Source: Bacteroidota bacterium (GTDB taxonomy: Bacteria > Bacteroidota > Bacteroidia > Bacteroidales > JAAUTT01). Taken from it: a stretch of 51,898 nucleotides of DNA. Made by a program: the position numbers and the translations under genes. The notes beneath the pieces were generated by a model. It worked only from the letters and a program-made list of their open reading frames with translations, did no database searches and was not told the DNA's origin. Below, piece after piece: positions 8,340 to 16,531 of the stretch. The stretch spans positions 1-51,898 of the forward strand of contig JAEYWD010000045.1 in assembly GCA_023429135.1 (NCBI GenBank), given 5' to 3'. Every line of letters begins with the position of its first letter. Within the stretch, counting starts at the first letter, position 1.

Positions 8340-8530
8340 TGAACTATTCCTCATCAAAGGGGATCATTTTTGGTACCCTCACGATCAAAAATCAATGCCT
8401 CGCGATTAAAAAATGATGATCGACGATCAAAAAATGATCATGGGGGTACTAGGGGGAGTACCCCCATGATCAAAAATTGATGGTCGATGATTGAAAATTG
8501 ATCTCTACCCCTTTTTTAACGGTACCCTTT
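8340..8530. repeat. GATCAAAAAT word cluster with a perfect 15-bp hairpin
   Basis: GATCATGGGGGTACT (8436-8450) and its exact complement (8457-8471) form a 15-bp stem around the 6-nt loop AGGGGG. On both sides lie repeated words such as CGATCAAAAAATGATC, GATCAAAAATTGATG and GATTGAAAATTGATC. The GC-rich stem in an AT-rich setting has no U-run after it, so it is not a simple terminator. It lies about 190 bp before valS. No T-box motif is seen. The rest of the 8171-8661 gap holds no gene. Confidence 0.65.
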
Positions 8531-8661
8531 GATGTAAAACCGAAAGTGGCCGGATGCATTTAGTGGAATCTTACCGTCTTTATTATTTTAGAAGCTGATT
8601 TTTACCCGGAATTTTATAATTTTACCGCTTTCTTACGAAAATATATAAAGATTTATAAATC

Positions 8662-11289
8662 ATGGAGATTCCTTCGAAATACGATCCGAAACTGGTTGAA
8701 GACAAATGGTATCAATACTGGATGGATCAGGGTTTTTTTCGCTCGGTTCCCGATAACCGCGAGCCTTACACTATTGTTATTCCGCCGCCTAACGTAACCG
8801 GTGTGCTGCACATGGGCCACATGCTCAACAATACTTTACAGGATGTTCTGGTTCGCCGTGCGCGTATGTTGGGCAAAAATGCCTGCTGGGTGCCTGGTAC
8901 CGACCACGCATCTATTGCCACCGAAGCGCGCGTTGTGGCAAAACTGGCTTCTGAAGGAATCAAAAAGAACGACCTTACCCGCGAAGAGTTTCTGAAACAT
9001 GCCTGGGAATGGAAAACCAAACATGGCGGTATTATCCTGGAACAGCTTAAAAAGCTGGGTGCTTCGTGCGATTGGGAACGCACCAAATTCACCATGGATC
9101 CCGATATGTCCGAGAGCGTGCTGAAGGTTTTTATCCATCTTTACAACAAAGGCCTGATCTATCGTGGTGTCCGCATGGTAAACTGGGACCCAAAGGCGCT
9201 CACCGCCGTTTCGGACGAGGAGGTAAACTACAAGGAAGTTAACTCCAAACTTTATTTTGTTAAATATAAAATTGCCGGAAGCAACGAGTTTGTTACCATT
9301 GCAACCACCCGCCCTGAAACCATATTGGGCGATACGGCCGTTTGTATTCACCCGGAAGATGAACGCTACCTGCACCTGCATGGCAAAAAGGTGCTTGTGC
9401 CTTTAATTAACCGCGAGGTTCCCATTATCACCGATACTTATGTGGATCGCGAATTCGGTACCGGCGTCCTCAAGGTAACTCCGGCTCATGATATTAACGA
9501 CTACGAGCTAGGGCAGAAATACAATCTTCCATCTATTGATATTTTTAATGATAACGGTACCCTGAACGAAAAAGCTGAAATATTTGTCGGCGAGGACCGG
9601 TTTGTGGTTCGCGAAAGCATTGTTAAAAAGCTGCAGGAAGTTGGACATATTGCCAAAATTGAAGAGTATGTGAATAAAGTTGGTTTCTCCGAAAGAACCG
9701 ATGCGGTTATAGAACCCAAACTTTCCATGCAATGGTTTGTGAGTATGAAAAAACTCTCGGAACCAGCGCTCGAAAATGTTTTAAACGATAATATACAATT
9801 AGTCCCTGCCAAGTTCAAAAACACATATCGCCATTGGATGGAAAATGTAAAGGACTGGTGTATTTCGCGTCAGTTGTGGTGGGGACAACAAATCCCGGCC
9901 TATTACATTAATAACACCAACGAGTATGTGGTGGCCGAAAATATTGAAGAGGCCGTAAAACTTGCACGGGAAAAAGTGAAGAATCCTGGCCTCACGGCTG
10001 CCAACCTGAAGCAGGACAACGATGTTGTGGATACATGGTTCTCGTCGTGGTTATGGCCTATCGCTGTTTTTGATGGTATACGTAAGCCCGATGGTGCTGA
10101 TATTAACTATTATTATCCTACGAATGATCTTGTTACCGCTCCCGATATATTGTTCTTCTGGGTAGCCCGCATGATCATTGCCGGTTACGAGTTCCGCGAC
10201 AGCAAGCCTTTTAAAAATGTATGCCTAACCGGGATTGTTCGCGACAAACAAGGAAGAAAGATGAGCAAATCGCTGGGTAACTCACCTGATCCGCTCGACT
10301 TAATCGAAAAGTACGGCGCCGACGGAGTTCGTTTGGGAATGCTCCTTTGCTCGCCCGCTGGTAACGACCTTTTGTTCGACGAGAGCTTAACAGAACAGGG
10401 ACGTAACTTTGGCAATAAAGTTTGGAATGCCTGCCGTTTGGTAAAATCGTGGCAGGTAGATAGCACAATTCCACAACCCGAGGCTTCGAAAGTCGGAATA
10501 GCCTGGTTCGAAAATGTGCTGAACCAAACATTAGTTTCTATCGACGATCAGTTCGAAAAATTCAGAGTTTCAGATGCTCTGATGCAGGCCTATAAACTCT
10601 TCTGGGACGAATTTGCAGCCTGGTACCTCGAAATTGTAAAACCAGCATATCAACAGCCCATTGATGCTGCAACCTATAAAGCAACAGTGGACTTCTTCGA
10701 AAAACTGCTGAAGGTATTACATCCTTTCACTCCTTTTATTACTGAAGAAATTTACCATTTTCTCGACGAAAGAAAAGCAGGCGAAAGCATTATGCTCGCA
10801 ACAATGCCCAAAGCAGGAAAGTTCGACGAAACATATATCGGTCAGTTTGAATATGTAAAAGAGGTAGTTGCTTCGCTACGTATGATCCGTCAGGATAAAA
10901 ATATCCCGAACAAGGATACATTAATGCTGCAGGTACTTAAGGGTAGCCAGCGCCCGGCGAACTTCGATTCCATAGTGAAAAAACTTGGAAACCTGGAGAA
11001 CATTGAAGTACTGGATACAAAACCCGAAGGAGCTATTTCTTTTATGGTGAAATCGGCAGAGTATTTTGTTCCGCTGGCCGGCAAAATCGACATTGAGGAA
11101 GAAGTTAGAAAGCTGAAAGCAGAACTGGAATATCAAAAAGGTTTTTTAGTTTCGGTAAACAAAAAGCTATCGAACGAAAAGTTTGTAAACAGCGCCCCAC
11201 AGCAGGTAGTACAAAACGAATTAAACAAAAAAGCAGACGCCGAAGCGAAGATAAAAGCGCTGGGAGAACGGATTGCTTTGTTGGGATAA
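8662..11289 (+). CDS. valS: Valyl-tRNA synthetase
   Basis: This is the cytosolic class I enzyme that charges tRNA-Val with valine, with an editing domain that clears mischarged threonine. At 875 aa it is the usual length. The HIGH signature reads HMGH at residues 50-53 within PPPNVTGVLHMGH. The KMSKS loop is at 533-537 in GRKMSKSLGN. The editing (CP1) domain lies between, with TTRPETILGDTAV near 215. A long helical anticodon-binding domain follows, and the last 65 residues form the Lys/Glu-rich coiled-coil arm typical of ValRS (IEEEVRKLKAELEYQKGFL). The gene stands alone on the plus strand after a repeat-rich leader and before a nested palindromic element. All core motifs are intact. Confidence 0.98.
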   Translation: MEIPSKYDPKLVEDKWYQYWMDQGFFRSVPDNREPYTIVIPPPNVTGVLHMGHMLNNTLQDVLVRRARMLGKNACWVPGTDHASIATEARVVAKLASEGIKKNDLTREEFLKHAWEWKTKHGGIILEQLKKLGASCDWERTKFTMDPDMSESVLKVFIHLYNKGLIYRGVRMVNWDPKALTAVSDEEVNYKEVNSKLYFVKYKIAGSNEFVTIATTRPETILGDTAVCIHPEDERYLHLHGKKVLVPLINREVPIITDTYVDREFGTGVLKVTPAHDINDYELGQKYNLPSIDIFNDNGTLNEKAEIFVGEDRFVVRESIVKKLQEVGHIAKIEEYVNKVGFSERTDAVIEPKLSMQWFVSMKKLSEPALENVLNDNIQLVPAKFKNTYRHWMENVKDWCISRQLWWGQQIPAYYINNTNEYVVAENIEEAVKLAREKVKNPGLTAANLKQDNDVVDTWFSSWLWPIAVFDGIRKPDGADINYYYPTNDLVTAPDILFFWVARMIIAGYEFRDSKPFKNVCLTGIVRDKQGRKMSKSLGNSPDPLDLIEKYGADGVRLGMLLCSPAGNDLLFDESLTEQGRNFGNKVWNACRLVKSWQVDSTIPQPEASKVGIAWFENVLNQTLVSIDDQFEKFRVSDALMQAYKLFWDEFAAWYLEIVKPAYQQPIDAATYKATVDFFEKLLKVLHPFTPFITEEIYHFLDERKAGESIMLATMPKAGKFDETYIGQFEYVKEVVASLRMIRQDKNIPNKDTLMLQVLKGSQRPANFDSIVKKLGNLENIEVLDTKPEGAISFMVKSAEYFVPLAGKIDIEEEVRKLKAELEYQKGFLVSVNKKLSNEKFVNSAPQQVVQNELNKKADAEAKIKALGERIALLG

Positions 11290-11300
11290 AAGAGAAAAAT

Positions 11301-11423
11301 ATAAAAGAGGCTGTGTAATCAGTCTATAACCGGAGGTTGAGCCTGTCGAAACCTCATTGTAAATCAATAAGATTACACTTCGACAGGCTCAGTGTCCGGC
11401 ACTTTTTACACAGCCTCTTTTAT
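11301..11423. repeat. Nested palindromic element after valS
   Basis: The outer arms ATAAAAGAGGCTGTGTAA (11301-11318) and their exact complement (11406-11423) are 18 bp each. Inside lies a second perfect pair, TGAGCCTGTCGAA (11338-11350) and TTCGACAGGCTCA (11379-11391). The inner CTTCGACAGGCTCAG word is a repeat I know from many Bacteroidota intergenic regions. The outer arms end in an A-run on the left and a T-run on the right, so the element may also act as a bidirectional terminator. It is 123 bp with no ORF, so MITE-like. Confidence 0.75.
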
Positions 11424-11735
11424 TTTTCGAGCTTACCTTAAAATTTTGATTTTTAAACATCCAACAAGATATGAGAATAAGGTTAATGAGATATCTTAAA
11501 CCCGTGTTTACGAAGACGAAATAAATATTATTTCACCTTTTTTACTCCGTTAAGCTACCAACGATAATTTCTTTGATTTCTTTATTTTTTGTTTGTAATC
11601 TTTACCGTGAAAACTTCATTTGGGTTATAACTTTGTTATATCAGAGAACCAAATTGTATCGTGCATGTTCAATACTGACAATGAATGTAAATTCACTTAG
11701 GTTTTTTTCAACCGTAACTTTTAAATTATTTACGA
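11424..11735 (+). promoter_or_regulatory. Upstream region of the aldo/keto reductase with a candidate -7 box
   Basis: This stretch holds no gene. TAACTTTG at 11628-11635 fits the Bacteroidota -7 consensus TAnnTTTG exactly. The matching -33 TTTG is not at the ideal distance (TTTA at 11601-11604 is the best), so it would be a weak promoter. Transcription would start near 11642 and leave a leader of about 95 nt. Confidence 0.35.
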
Positions 11736-12716
11736 ATGAAGTACAGAAAATTAGGAAATACCGATGTGCAGTTGTCTGCAATTGGCCTCGGCTGCATGGG
11801 CATGAGCCATGCCTACGGAAGCAGAGACGATAAAGAGTCTTTAGCTACACTTGAGCGGGCCATCGAACTGGGGGTAACGTTCTGGGATACTGCCGATTTT
11901 TACGGAGACGGAGACAATGAAGAACTGATCTCGAAGGTGCTTGTTCCCAACCGTGGCAAAGTTTTTATCGCTACAAAATTCGGGTTCAGGGCTACTCCCG
12001 AAAATCCTTTTACCCTGGATGTTTCGCCTGCATATATGAAAAAGGCAGTGGAAGCCAGTTTGAAACGACTCAAAATTGAAACCATCGATCTTTATTATGC
12101 TCACCGCATCGATCCCAAAGTACCGGTGGAAGAAATGGTGGGAGCCATGAGTGAGCTGGTGAAGGAAGGCAAGGTGCGTTTCCTGGGATTATCAGAAGCT
12201 TCAGTTTCTTCCATCAGAAAAGCGCATGCGGTTCATCCAATATCGGCATTGCAAAGTGAATATTCGTTACTTACACGTGATGTTGAAGCAGAGATATTGC
12301 CTCTTTGCAAAGAACTTAACATTTCGTTTATCCCTTTCAGTCCGTTAGCTCGTGGGCTGGTTACCAATACCGTTGATAACAGTAAGTTAGCCGTAGACGA
12401 CTGGCGGAAGTCATTGCCCCGTTTTTCGGATGAACATTGGGATAATAATAAAAAGCTGGCGGAAGCATTTGCCGGCCTTGCCTCGGCTAAGAGATGCACA
12501 CCATCGCAATTAGCACTTGCCTGGGTATTGGCCCAGGGCGATAATGTTATTCCCATTCCAGGCACCAAACGCAGGGTTTACCTTGAAGAAAATGCAGGAG
12601 CTGTGGAATTAAATCTTACCAGTTCCGACATCCGGGAAATTGAAAGTTTGCTCGTTCGTTTTCCTGATATAGGAAGCCGTTATCCGGAAGCTATGGCTAA
12701 ATTAGCAGGGAGGTAA
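11736..12716 (+). CDS. Aldo/keto reductase
   Basis: This 326-aa cytosolic NADPH-dependent oxidoreductase reduces aldehydes or ketones to alcohols. The catalytic tetrad of the family is present: Asp51, Tyr56 (in FWDTADFYG), Lys81 (in ATKFGF) and His123 (in YYAHRID). The (beta/alpha)8 barrel runs to SALQSEYSLLTRDVE, and the C-terminal cofactor motif is IPIPGTKRRVYLEENAGA. Closest in style are the AKR13-like and YajO-like enzymes of the general stress type; the substrate cannot be told from sequence. The gene is monocistronic, separated from valS by the palindromic element and convergent with the second ECF locus (stops 15 bp apart). Confidence 0.93.
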   Translation: MKYRKLGNTDVQLSAIGLGCMGMSHAYGSRDDKESLATLERAIELGVTFWDTADFYGDGDNEELISKVLVPNRGKVFIATKFGFRATPENPFTLDVSPAYMKKAVEASLKRLKIETIDLYYAHRIDPKVPVEEMVGAMSELVKEGKVRFLGLSEASVSSIRKAHAVHPISALQSEYSLLTRDVEAEILPLCKELNISFIPFSPLARGLVTNTVDNSKLAVDDWRKSLPRFSDEHWDNNKKLAEAFAGLASAKRCTPSQLALAWVLAQGDNVIPIPGTKRRVYLEENAGAVELNLTSSDIREIESLLVRFPDIGSRYPEAMAKLAGR

Positions 12717-12731
12717 TACCGGGAGTTCGTC

Positions 12732-14333
12732 TTATGATTCCTCCTCCTCAAACCCTTTTCTGTACAATGCCAGAAAATCTTCAGAGGAGTTTACAGTTGT
12801 TTTCACTACTCTCATCTGAATCTTTTGCTTTCGTATGCCAGGAGCCAGCTTTTTAAAATCTTTATCGGTAAATACTGCTATACGATTGTCGTAAGTCACT
12901 ATCCAGATTGAGTTTTTTGCTTTGGTATTGAATCGCACATCCTGACCGGGATAGTAGGTTGTGAGCGAATTGTTTGTTTCGTCCACCAGGTGTGCTGTTT
13001 GCTCATAGGCTGTGTCGTTTATGTAATACACAGGAACAATTGCTTTTTCGTTGGGAAATGTTCTGATGCGGTCGCAGTTATATATACCGAAATTGCCTAT
13101 GCTAAAGCTCCGCATAATATTTCCGCGGGTAATACCTGCAGCCATGGTCATTTCCACTAATCTTGCCGAATCTGCAACAATCTGATCGAGCATCACTACT
13201 TTGGGAACATCATTTCTCTTCCTGATTTCGAGAGCATTCTGATATTCCTTATAAAGACTGTCGTAACGAACCTTAGCTTTTGCATAATCCCTACCCGACA
13301 GTACAGGTCGAACCCGGTAGCGGCAAGAGTCCTTTCCAGCCCTGAAGCTCAAATAATAACTTATTGCATCAGAGGCGGGAGCTAATGTAACATCTTCCCA
13401 GGTTACGTCGGCATGCTTTCTATTAAGAGGTTTGTATGTATCATCAATCTCGAAAACAGTTTTTCCATAAAGATCCAGCTCCGGAAATTCGCCCTTCACA
13501 AGATCAAGGGTGAGGTGAAACTTTTCGTTACGAGCCATCAGGGGCATTGCCGGCTTCACTGGCTCAGGGATATCTTTTACAACATCAATGGTATCGACTA
13601 GTGGCTTCCGCTTTTTTGATCGTAAGTCGGTTGTACGGTCCTTTTTTATTTCAAGCTTGTCTTTGCCCATGTATTGCCAGTTGCGGGCAAGCGTATCGAG
13701 ATAATAAAGGTTATAGTTATTTTCTTCAGTGCCCGAAACCAGGGATATATCAATCTGGCTTCCATCTTTAATTCTTAAGGGTTGGCCATCTTTCGAGGCA
13801 TATATTTCAATCATCCCGGCCGATTCAAACACCGATCTTACCCCGGCACTATCGTAAACCATGGGGATTCCCGAAAGAAAGATCTCAGCCGGTGTGGGAA
13901 ATTCGCGGAAGCGGAACTCTATGCCCCCGGTAACAGGGGTGCCGTTGTCGTCTTCAAGACAGTTTTGGGGAATGTTGATGAGCGATCCCAGCCTGGTTTG
14001 AATAACAGTATCGCGAAGGTTGGATACCATTGCACGTTCAAAAGGCAGGTCCCAGGCAGCAACAGGAGGACGGATAAATGCTTCGCGGGCAATGGTTTCG
14101 TTTTCGGAGATTGTGAAATCGGTAGTTTTCCTGGTGGTGATATAGCCGGTGAGTATGATTATAATTACAGCCACTCCGCCGAGAGCGCCAATGAGGATGT
14201 TTCTTATTTTAAGTTTTGGAAGATTGGGTCCTCCTGCTGAATACTTTTCCATAAGATTATTGAAATTTTTATGCCCCTCGATTTCGTTATCCGAAATTTC
14301 AGGCCGGTTTATATTGATAATCTTTTTCTTCAT
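12732..14333 (-). CDS. Membrane protein with PQNCLED/FGIYNCD ectodomain, ECF-linked
   Basis: This 533-aa protein has a cytosolic N-terminus of about 45 residues, a transmembrane helix near 45-67, and a periplasmic ectodomain. Landmarks in order are IPQNCLEDDNGTPV, FLSGIPMVYDSAG, FESAGMIEI, YYLDTLARNWQYMG, a GRDYAKAKVRYDSLYKEY helix and FGIYNCDRI. These match the proteins at 3844-5271 and 5326-6945, making a paralogous set of three. The start overlaps the ECF sigma stop by four bases (ATGA). The position after a sigma gene and the single membrane helix suggest an anti-sigma role, although the short N-terminus shows less anti-sigma resemblance than the 539-aa paralogue. The ectodomain could bind a cell-wall or surface ligand; that is inference. 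Confidence 0.75.
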   Translation of the reverse strand: MKKKIININRPEISDNEIEGHKNFNNLMEKYSAGGPNLPKLKIRNILIGALGGVAVIIIILTGYITTRKTTDFTISENETIAREAFIRPPVAAWDLPFERAMVSNLRDTVIQTRLGSLINIPQNCLEDDNGTPVTGGIEFRFREFPTPAEIFLSGIPMVYDSAGVRSVFESAGMIEIYASKDGQPLRIKDGSQIDISLVSGTEENNYNLYYLDTLARNWQYMGKDKLEIKKDRTTDLRSKKRKPLVDTIDVVKDIPEPVKPAMPLMARNEKFHLTLDLVKGEFPELDLYGKTVFEIDDTYKPLNRKHADVTWEDVTLAPASDAISYYLSFRAGKDSCRYRVRPVLSGRDYAKAKVRYDSLYKEYQNALEIRKRNDVPKVVMLDQIVADSARLVEMTMAAGITRGNIMRSFSIGNFGIYNCDRIRTFPNEKAIVPVYYINDTAYEQTAHLVDETNNSLTTYYPGQDVRFNTKAKNSIWIVTYDNRIAVFTDKDFKKLAPGIRKQKIQMRVVKTTVNSSEDFLALYRKGFEEEES

Positions 14334-14902
14334 GACATACTGTTTTCGTGTGAAACGAGTTTCTTTACCTTATCGAGTACCCTGTAAAGCTTCACCTTTG
14401 CGTTGTTTTCGGTGATATTCAGGATTTCGCCGATTTCGCGGAAGGGTCGGCCCTCAAAGTACCGCATTTCGATGAGCAGGGTATCGTTTTCATCGAGCTT
14501 TTGTATAGCTTCGATGATTTCCTGCTGAAGCTCTTCGGAGATTTCCATCTCGAAATTTTCGGCCATTTCGTTGATGCCGGTCGTTTCGATATTGATGGTT
14601 CTGAACTTCCGGGAACGGTTGTAATAATTGGCTGTTTCGCTTATGGCGATGCGGCACAGCCAGGCAAAGAATGGTAGTCCCCGTGTTTGAAATTTGCTGA
14701 TGTTCATCAGCGCTTTTAAAAAAACCTGGGAAACCACGTCGGCAGTTGCATCTTTCGAATCCATGCGCTGGTAAACAAACCTGAAAACCGGGTTGAAGTA
14801 ACGGTTATAAAGCGGTTCGAAATGGACGGGATCAGCCTTGGCTTTATCAATCCACACGACTTCTTCGCCTACTTCCTGCTGGGATAATTGAATGAGTGTC
14901 AT
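14330..14902 (-). CDS. ECF RNA polymerase sigma factor
   Basis: This 190-aa ECF sigma factor has region 2 around residues 28-95, with the core motif DATADVVSQVFLKAL followed by FFAWLCRIAISETANYYNR. Region 4 is around 130-180, with ENDTLLIEMRYFEGRPFREIGEILNITENNAKVKLYRVLDKVK. It is the middle gene of a three-gene operon, ATGA-coupled on both sides: a TonB-C protein upstream and a membrane ectodomain protein downstream. The anti-sigma is therefore probably the downstream product. It is clearly different in sequence from the sigma factors at 6932-7507 and 19035-19616, so the two ectodomain loci are not a recent tandem duplication. Confidence 0.9.
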   Translation of the reverse strand: MTLIQLSQQEVGEEVVWIDKAKADPVHFEPLYNRYFNPVFRFVYQRMDSKDATADVVSQVFLKALMNISKFQTRGLPFFAWLCRIAISETANYYNRSRKFRTINIETTGINEMAENFEMEISEELQQEIIEAIQKLDENDTLLIEMRYFEGRPFREIGEILNITENNAKVKLYRVLDKVKKLVSHENSMS

Positions 14903-15357
14903 TCCTGAAGTTTAAAAATGACGGGGAGTGTAAAGAGTTGTTTCACCTTCCGTCCACCCTGTCGTGGAGGCGTCCAGAGTGGCGATGAGGAAATTACCCG
15001 TAAGGCTTCAGCATCGAGGCTCGGATCGACTCCCCTTAGTACTTTAACATCTTCAACTTTACCTATTTCGTTCACCACAAACTGAACATACACTTTGCCG
15101 TATATTTGCCCCTCAACAGCTATCTGTGGATATCTCACATTTTGTGACACCCAGGCGTTAAAATTGCTGAGGTCGCCTTTCTGAAATGTTGCCGGTTCTT
15201 CAACCACCAGAAAAGGTGCAGGATTAATCGCTTTCTCAACAACAATAACCTGAGCAGGTTTTTTACGAACCTTAAAAACTACCTGATTGGGGATTGTTTG
15301 TGAAAAGCAGAATTGAGAAGCCAAAAGAAATGAAAACAAAATCAAAGCGACTTTCAT
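14899..15357 (-). CDS. Secreted TonB C-terminal-domain protein
   Basis: This 152-aa protein has a signal peptide (about residues 1-19, hydrophobic, ending FCFSQ) and a TonB C-terminal domain at about 65-150. The signature runs from NVRYPQIAVEGQIYGKVYVQ to VNEIGKVEDVKVLRGVDPSLDAEALRVI, then WTPPRQGGRKVKQLFTLPV. Canonical TonB is anchored by an N-terminal helix and driven by ExbBD; here only a signal peptide precedes the domain, so it would be periplasmic and not energised. It leads the operon and is ATGA-coupled to the sigma gene, which suggests that it senses or passes on a periplasmic signal. That is inference. A TonB-like domain also occurs in other Bacteroidota signalling proteins. Confidence 0.85.
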   Translation of the reverse strand: MKVALILFSFLLASQFCFSQTIPNQVVFKVRKKPAQVIVVEKAINPAPFLVVEEPATFQKGDLSNFNAWVSQNVRYPQIAVEGQIYGKVYVQFVVNEIGKVEDVKVLRGVDPSLDAEALRVISSSPLWTPPRQGGRKVKQLFTLPVIFKLQE

Positions 15358-15380
15358 AAGCTGTGTTTTATTGGATAACC

Positions 15381-15389
15381 CAAAATGTA
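15381..15389 (-). promoter_or_regulatory. Weak -7-like box before the TonB-C/ECF operon
   Basis: On the minus strand the sequence reads TACATTTTG, one base longer than the TAnnTTTG consensus, 24 bp before the TonB-C start codon. No good -33 TTTG is found. This is the only candidate seen in the short leader. Confidence 0.25.
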
Positions 15390-15455
15390 TTTAAAAGATA
15401 CAGGTTGAGAAGAAATTTTTTAATGACTTATACAAATTCGATGCTAAAGCAGAAC

Positions 15456-15487
15456 ATAAAAAAACCCGGGATGAGCAAATCCCGGGT
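15456..15487 (-). terminator. Rho-independent terminator of the 241-aa gene
   Basis: On the minus strand ACCCGGGAT (15487-15479), the 6-nt loop TTGCTC and ATCCCGGGT (15472-15464) form a perfect 9-bp GC-rich stem, followed directly by a T-run (15463-15457). It lies 28 bp after the stop codon of the gene at 15516-16241 and separates it from the ECF operon. Confidence 0.9.
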
Positions 15488-15515
15488 CGTACTAACCAAA
15501 AATTAACCAGAAAAA

Positions 15516-16241
15516 TCAAACCACGGCTTTACTCTTCACTTTTTTTACAGTAGCCTCCGGAGATATTTCACGTCGAATACGGCTGATGATCTGCGTTTGC
15601 GTGTATTCTTTTATTTTAAGAGGGTTTTCTTTAAAAATGATTTTACCTGTTTTCAAAATATCGTTGATCACCTCCCAGAAATCCTTAATTTTTTCCATGT
15701 TATCCTGAACAAGCTTCGCACGTTCGTTCTGAAGACTATTCTGCAAGATGTTCGCATCCTCAATATCTTTAATCTGTTTGCTCAGGTCTTCCTGTTTAGC
15801 TTTGGTGTATCCTTTAAGTTCCAGAAGGGTTAAATAAGGTATTACAAGCTGCTCGGCTTTTTTAAGTCCCGCGGCTGCGCCCTCAGCATCGCGATTGTGA
15901 CATTTTGTGCGGGTTACCGAGAACCCCAGGTCCTTTTTTGTAAGAAGCAACCCAGGTCCTGCTTTTTCACAATAACGTTCCAAACTATCGATGAGCAATA
16001 AAGCCCCGTCGAGTTTGCCGTATAACAGTTCGGTAGTCTTTTTCATGCGGGCTGTAAGGGCTTGTGGATTAATAATTTTATCAACATTGCCGAGTGACTG
16101 TTCGGTTGTTTCCAGGAAGTCGCCATCGTAGTCGGGCGAAAATTTGATAAATTCCGGCTTGTCGGTTTTGAAGCTCTCGAGTGTAAACCTGCAAAAAGGA
16201 ATAAATTCTTCGAGTTTAAAATTAAAAGGCTGTTTTCTCAT
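15516..16241 (-). CDS. Hypothetical helical protein, 241 aa
   Basis: I do not recognise a named family. The protein is soluble, without signal peptide or membrane helix, and strongly helical: a long amphipathic region (about residues 125-210) is rich in Lys, Glu, Gln and Asn and could form a coiled coil. The N-terminal third has FCRFTLESFKTDKPEF, and the C-terminal tail is basic. It has its own terminator (15456-15487), so it is monocistronic or the end of an operon starting at the minisatellite gene 44 bp upstream. A role in nucleic-acid or envelope assembly cannot be told. Confidence 0.65.
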   Translation of the reverse strand: MRKQPFNFKLEEFIPFCRFTLESFKTDKPEFIKFSPDYDGDFLETTEQSLGNVDKIINPQALTARMKKTTELLYGKLDGALLLIDSLERYCEKAGPGLLLTKKDLGFSVTRTKCHNRDAEGAAAGLKKAEQLVIPYLTLLELKGYTKAKQEDLSKQIKDIEDANILQNSLQNERAKLVQDNMEKIKDFWEVINDILKTGKIIFKENPLKIKEYTQTQIISRIRREISPEATVKKVKSKAVV

Positions 16242-16285
16242 GATATCTAAATTTAGGTAAATATTAGTGTTTTGTTGTATCTGAT

Positions 16286-16531
16286 TTAGGGTGTATGCCG
16301 GTTTATCCTCCCCGCTCCTCTCCCGGGCCGCTTAACCAGAGTTATGGGATTGTTATCAAGGGCATTGGGATCCTTACTAAGGGCATTGGGACGCTTACTA
16401 AGAGCGTTGGGATGCTTGCCATGAGCGTTGGGATTCTTACCAAGAGATATGGGATGGTTACCCAGGCCTTGGGGATTCATATTTTGAGCCTTGGGATTAT
16501 TATCAAGGCGTTTGAGATTCAAGTTTTTCAT
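16286..16531 (-). CDS. Heptapeptide-repeat small protein, 81 aa
   Basis: After the start MKNLNLKRLD the protein is almost entirely nine heptapeptides of the form xPNALSK, with x being Asn, His, Arg or Asp. The Pro at position 2 is kept in every full unit. It ends in a basic tail (RPGRGAGRINRHTP). It is encoded by a 21-bp minisatellite (16342-16530). The opposite strand is also open because the unit is a multiple of three, so the reading direction is uncertain. I prefer the minus strand because it gives a compact ORF with a regular Pro/Asn/Ala-Leu repeat, the same direction as its neighbours, and a start at the edge of the array. Its function is unknown. Confidence 0.4.
   Translation of the reverse strand: MKNLNLKRLDNNPKAQNMNPQGLGNHPISLGKNPNAHGKHPNALSKRPNALSKDPNALDNNPITLVKRPGRGAGRINRHTP
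16342..16530. repeat. 21-bp minisatellite, nine units
   Basis: Nine tandem units of exactly 21 bp run across the array (from 16342, 16363, 16384, 16405, 16426, 16447, 16468, 16489 and 16510). The best match is CRTTGGGAYNCTTACYAAGRG; units 2 to 5 are most alike, and the outer ones have drifted. The unit length keeps frame on both strands. Confidence 0.85.

Noticed and set aside
8171..8661. T-box or riboswitch before valS
   Set aside because: No conserved T-box bulge sequence, Stem I motif or terminator/antiterminator pair could be found.
8766..9381. Minus-strand frames inside valS
   Set aside because: These are shadows of the synthetase gene with no domain of their own.
11573..11833. 86-aa plus-strand frame before the aldo/keto reductase
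   Set aside because: It overlaps the true reductase start in another frame and has no recognisable domain.
16342..16530. Possible CRISPR array
   Set aside because: The units abut without spacers and show gradual drift, which is minisatellite behaviour.
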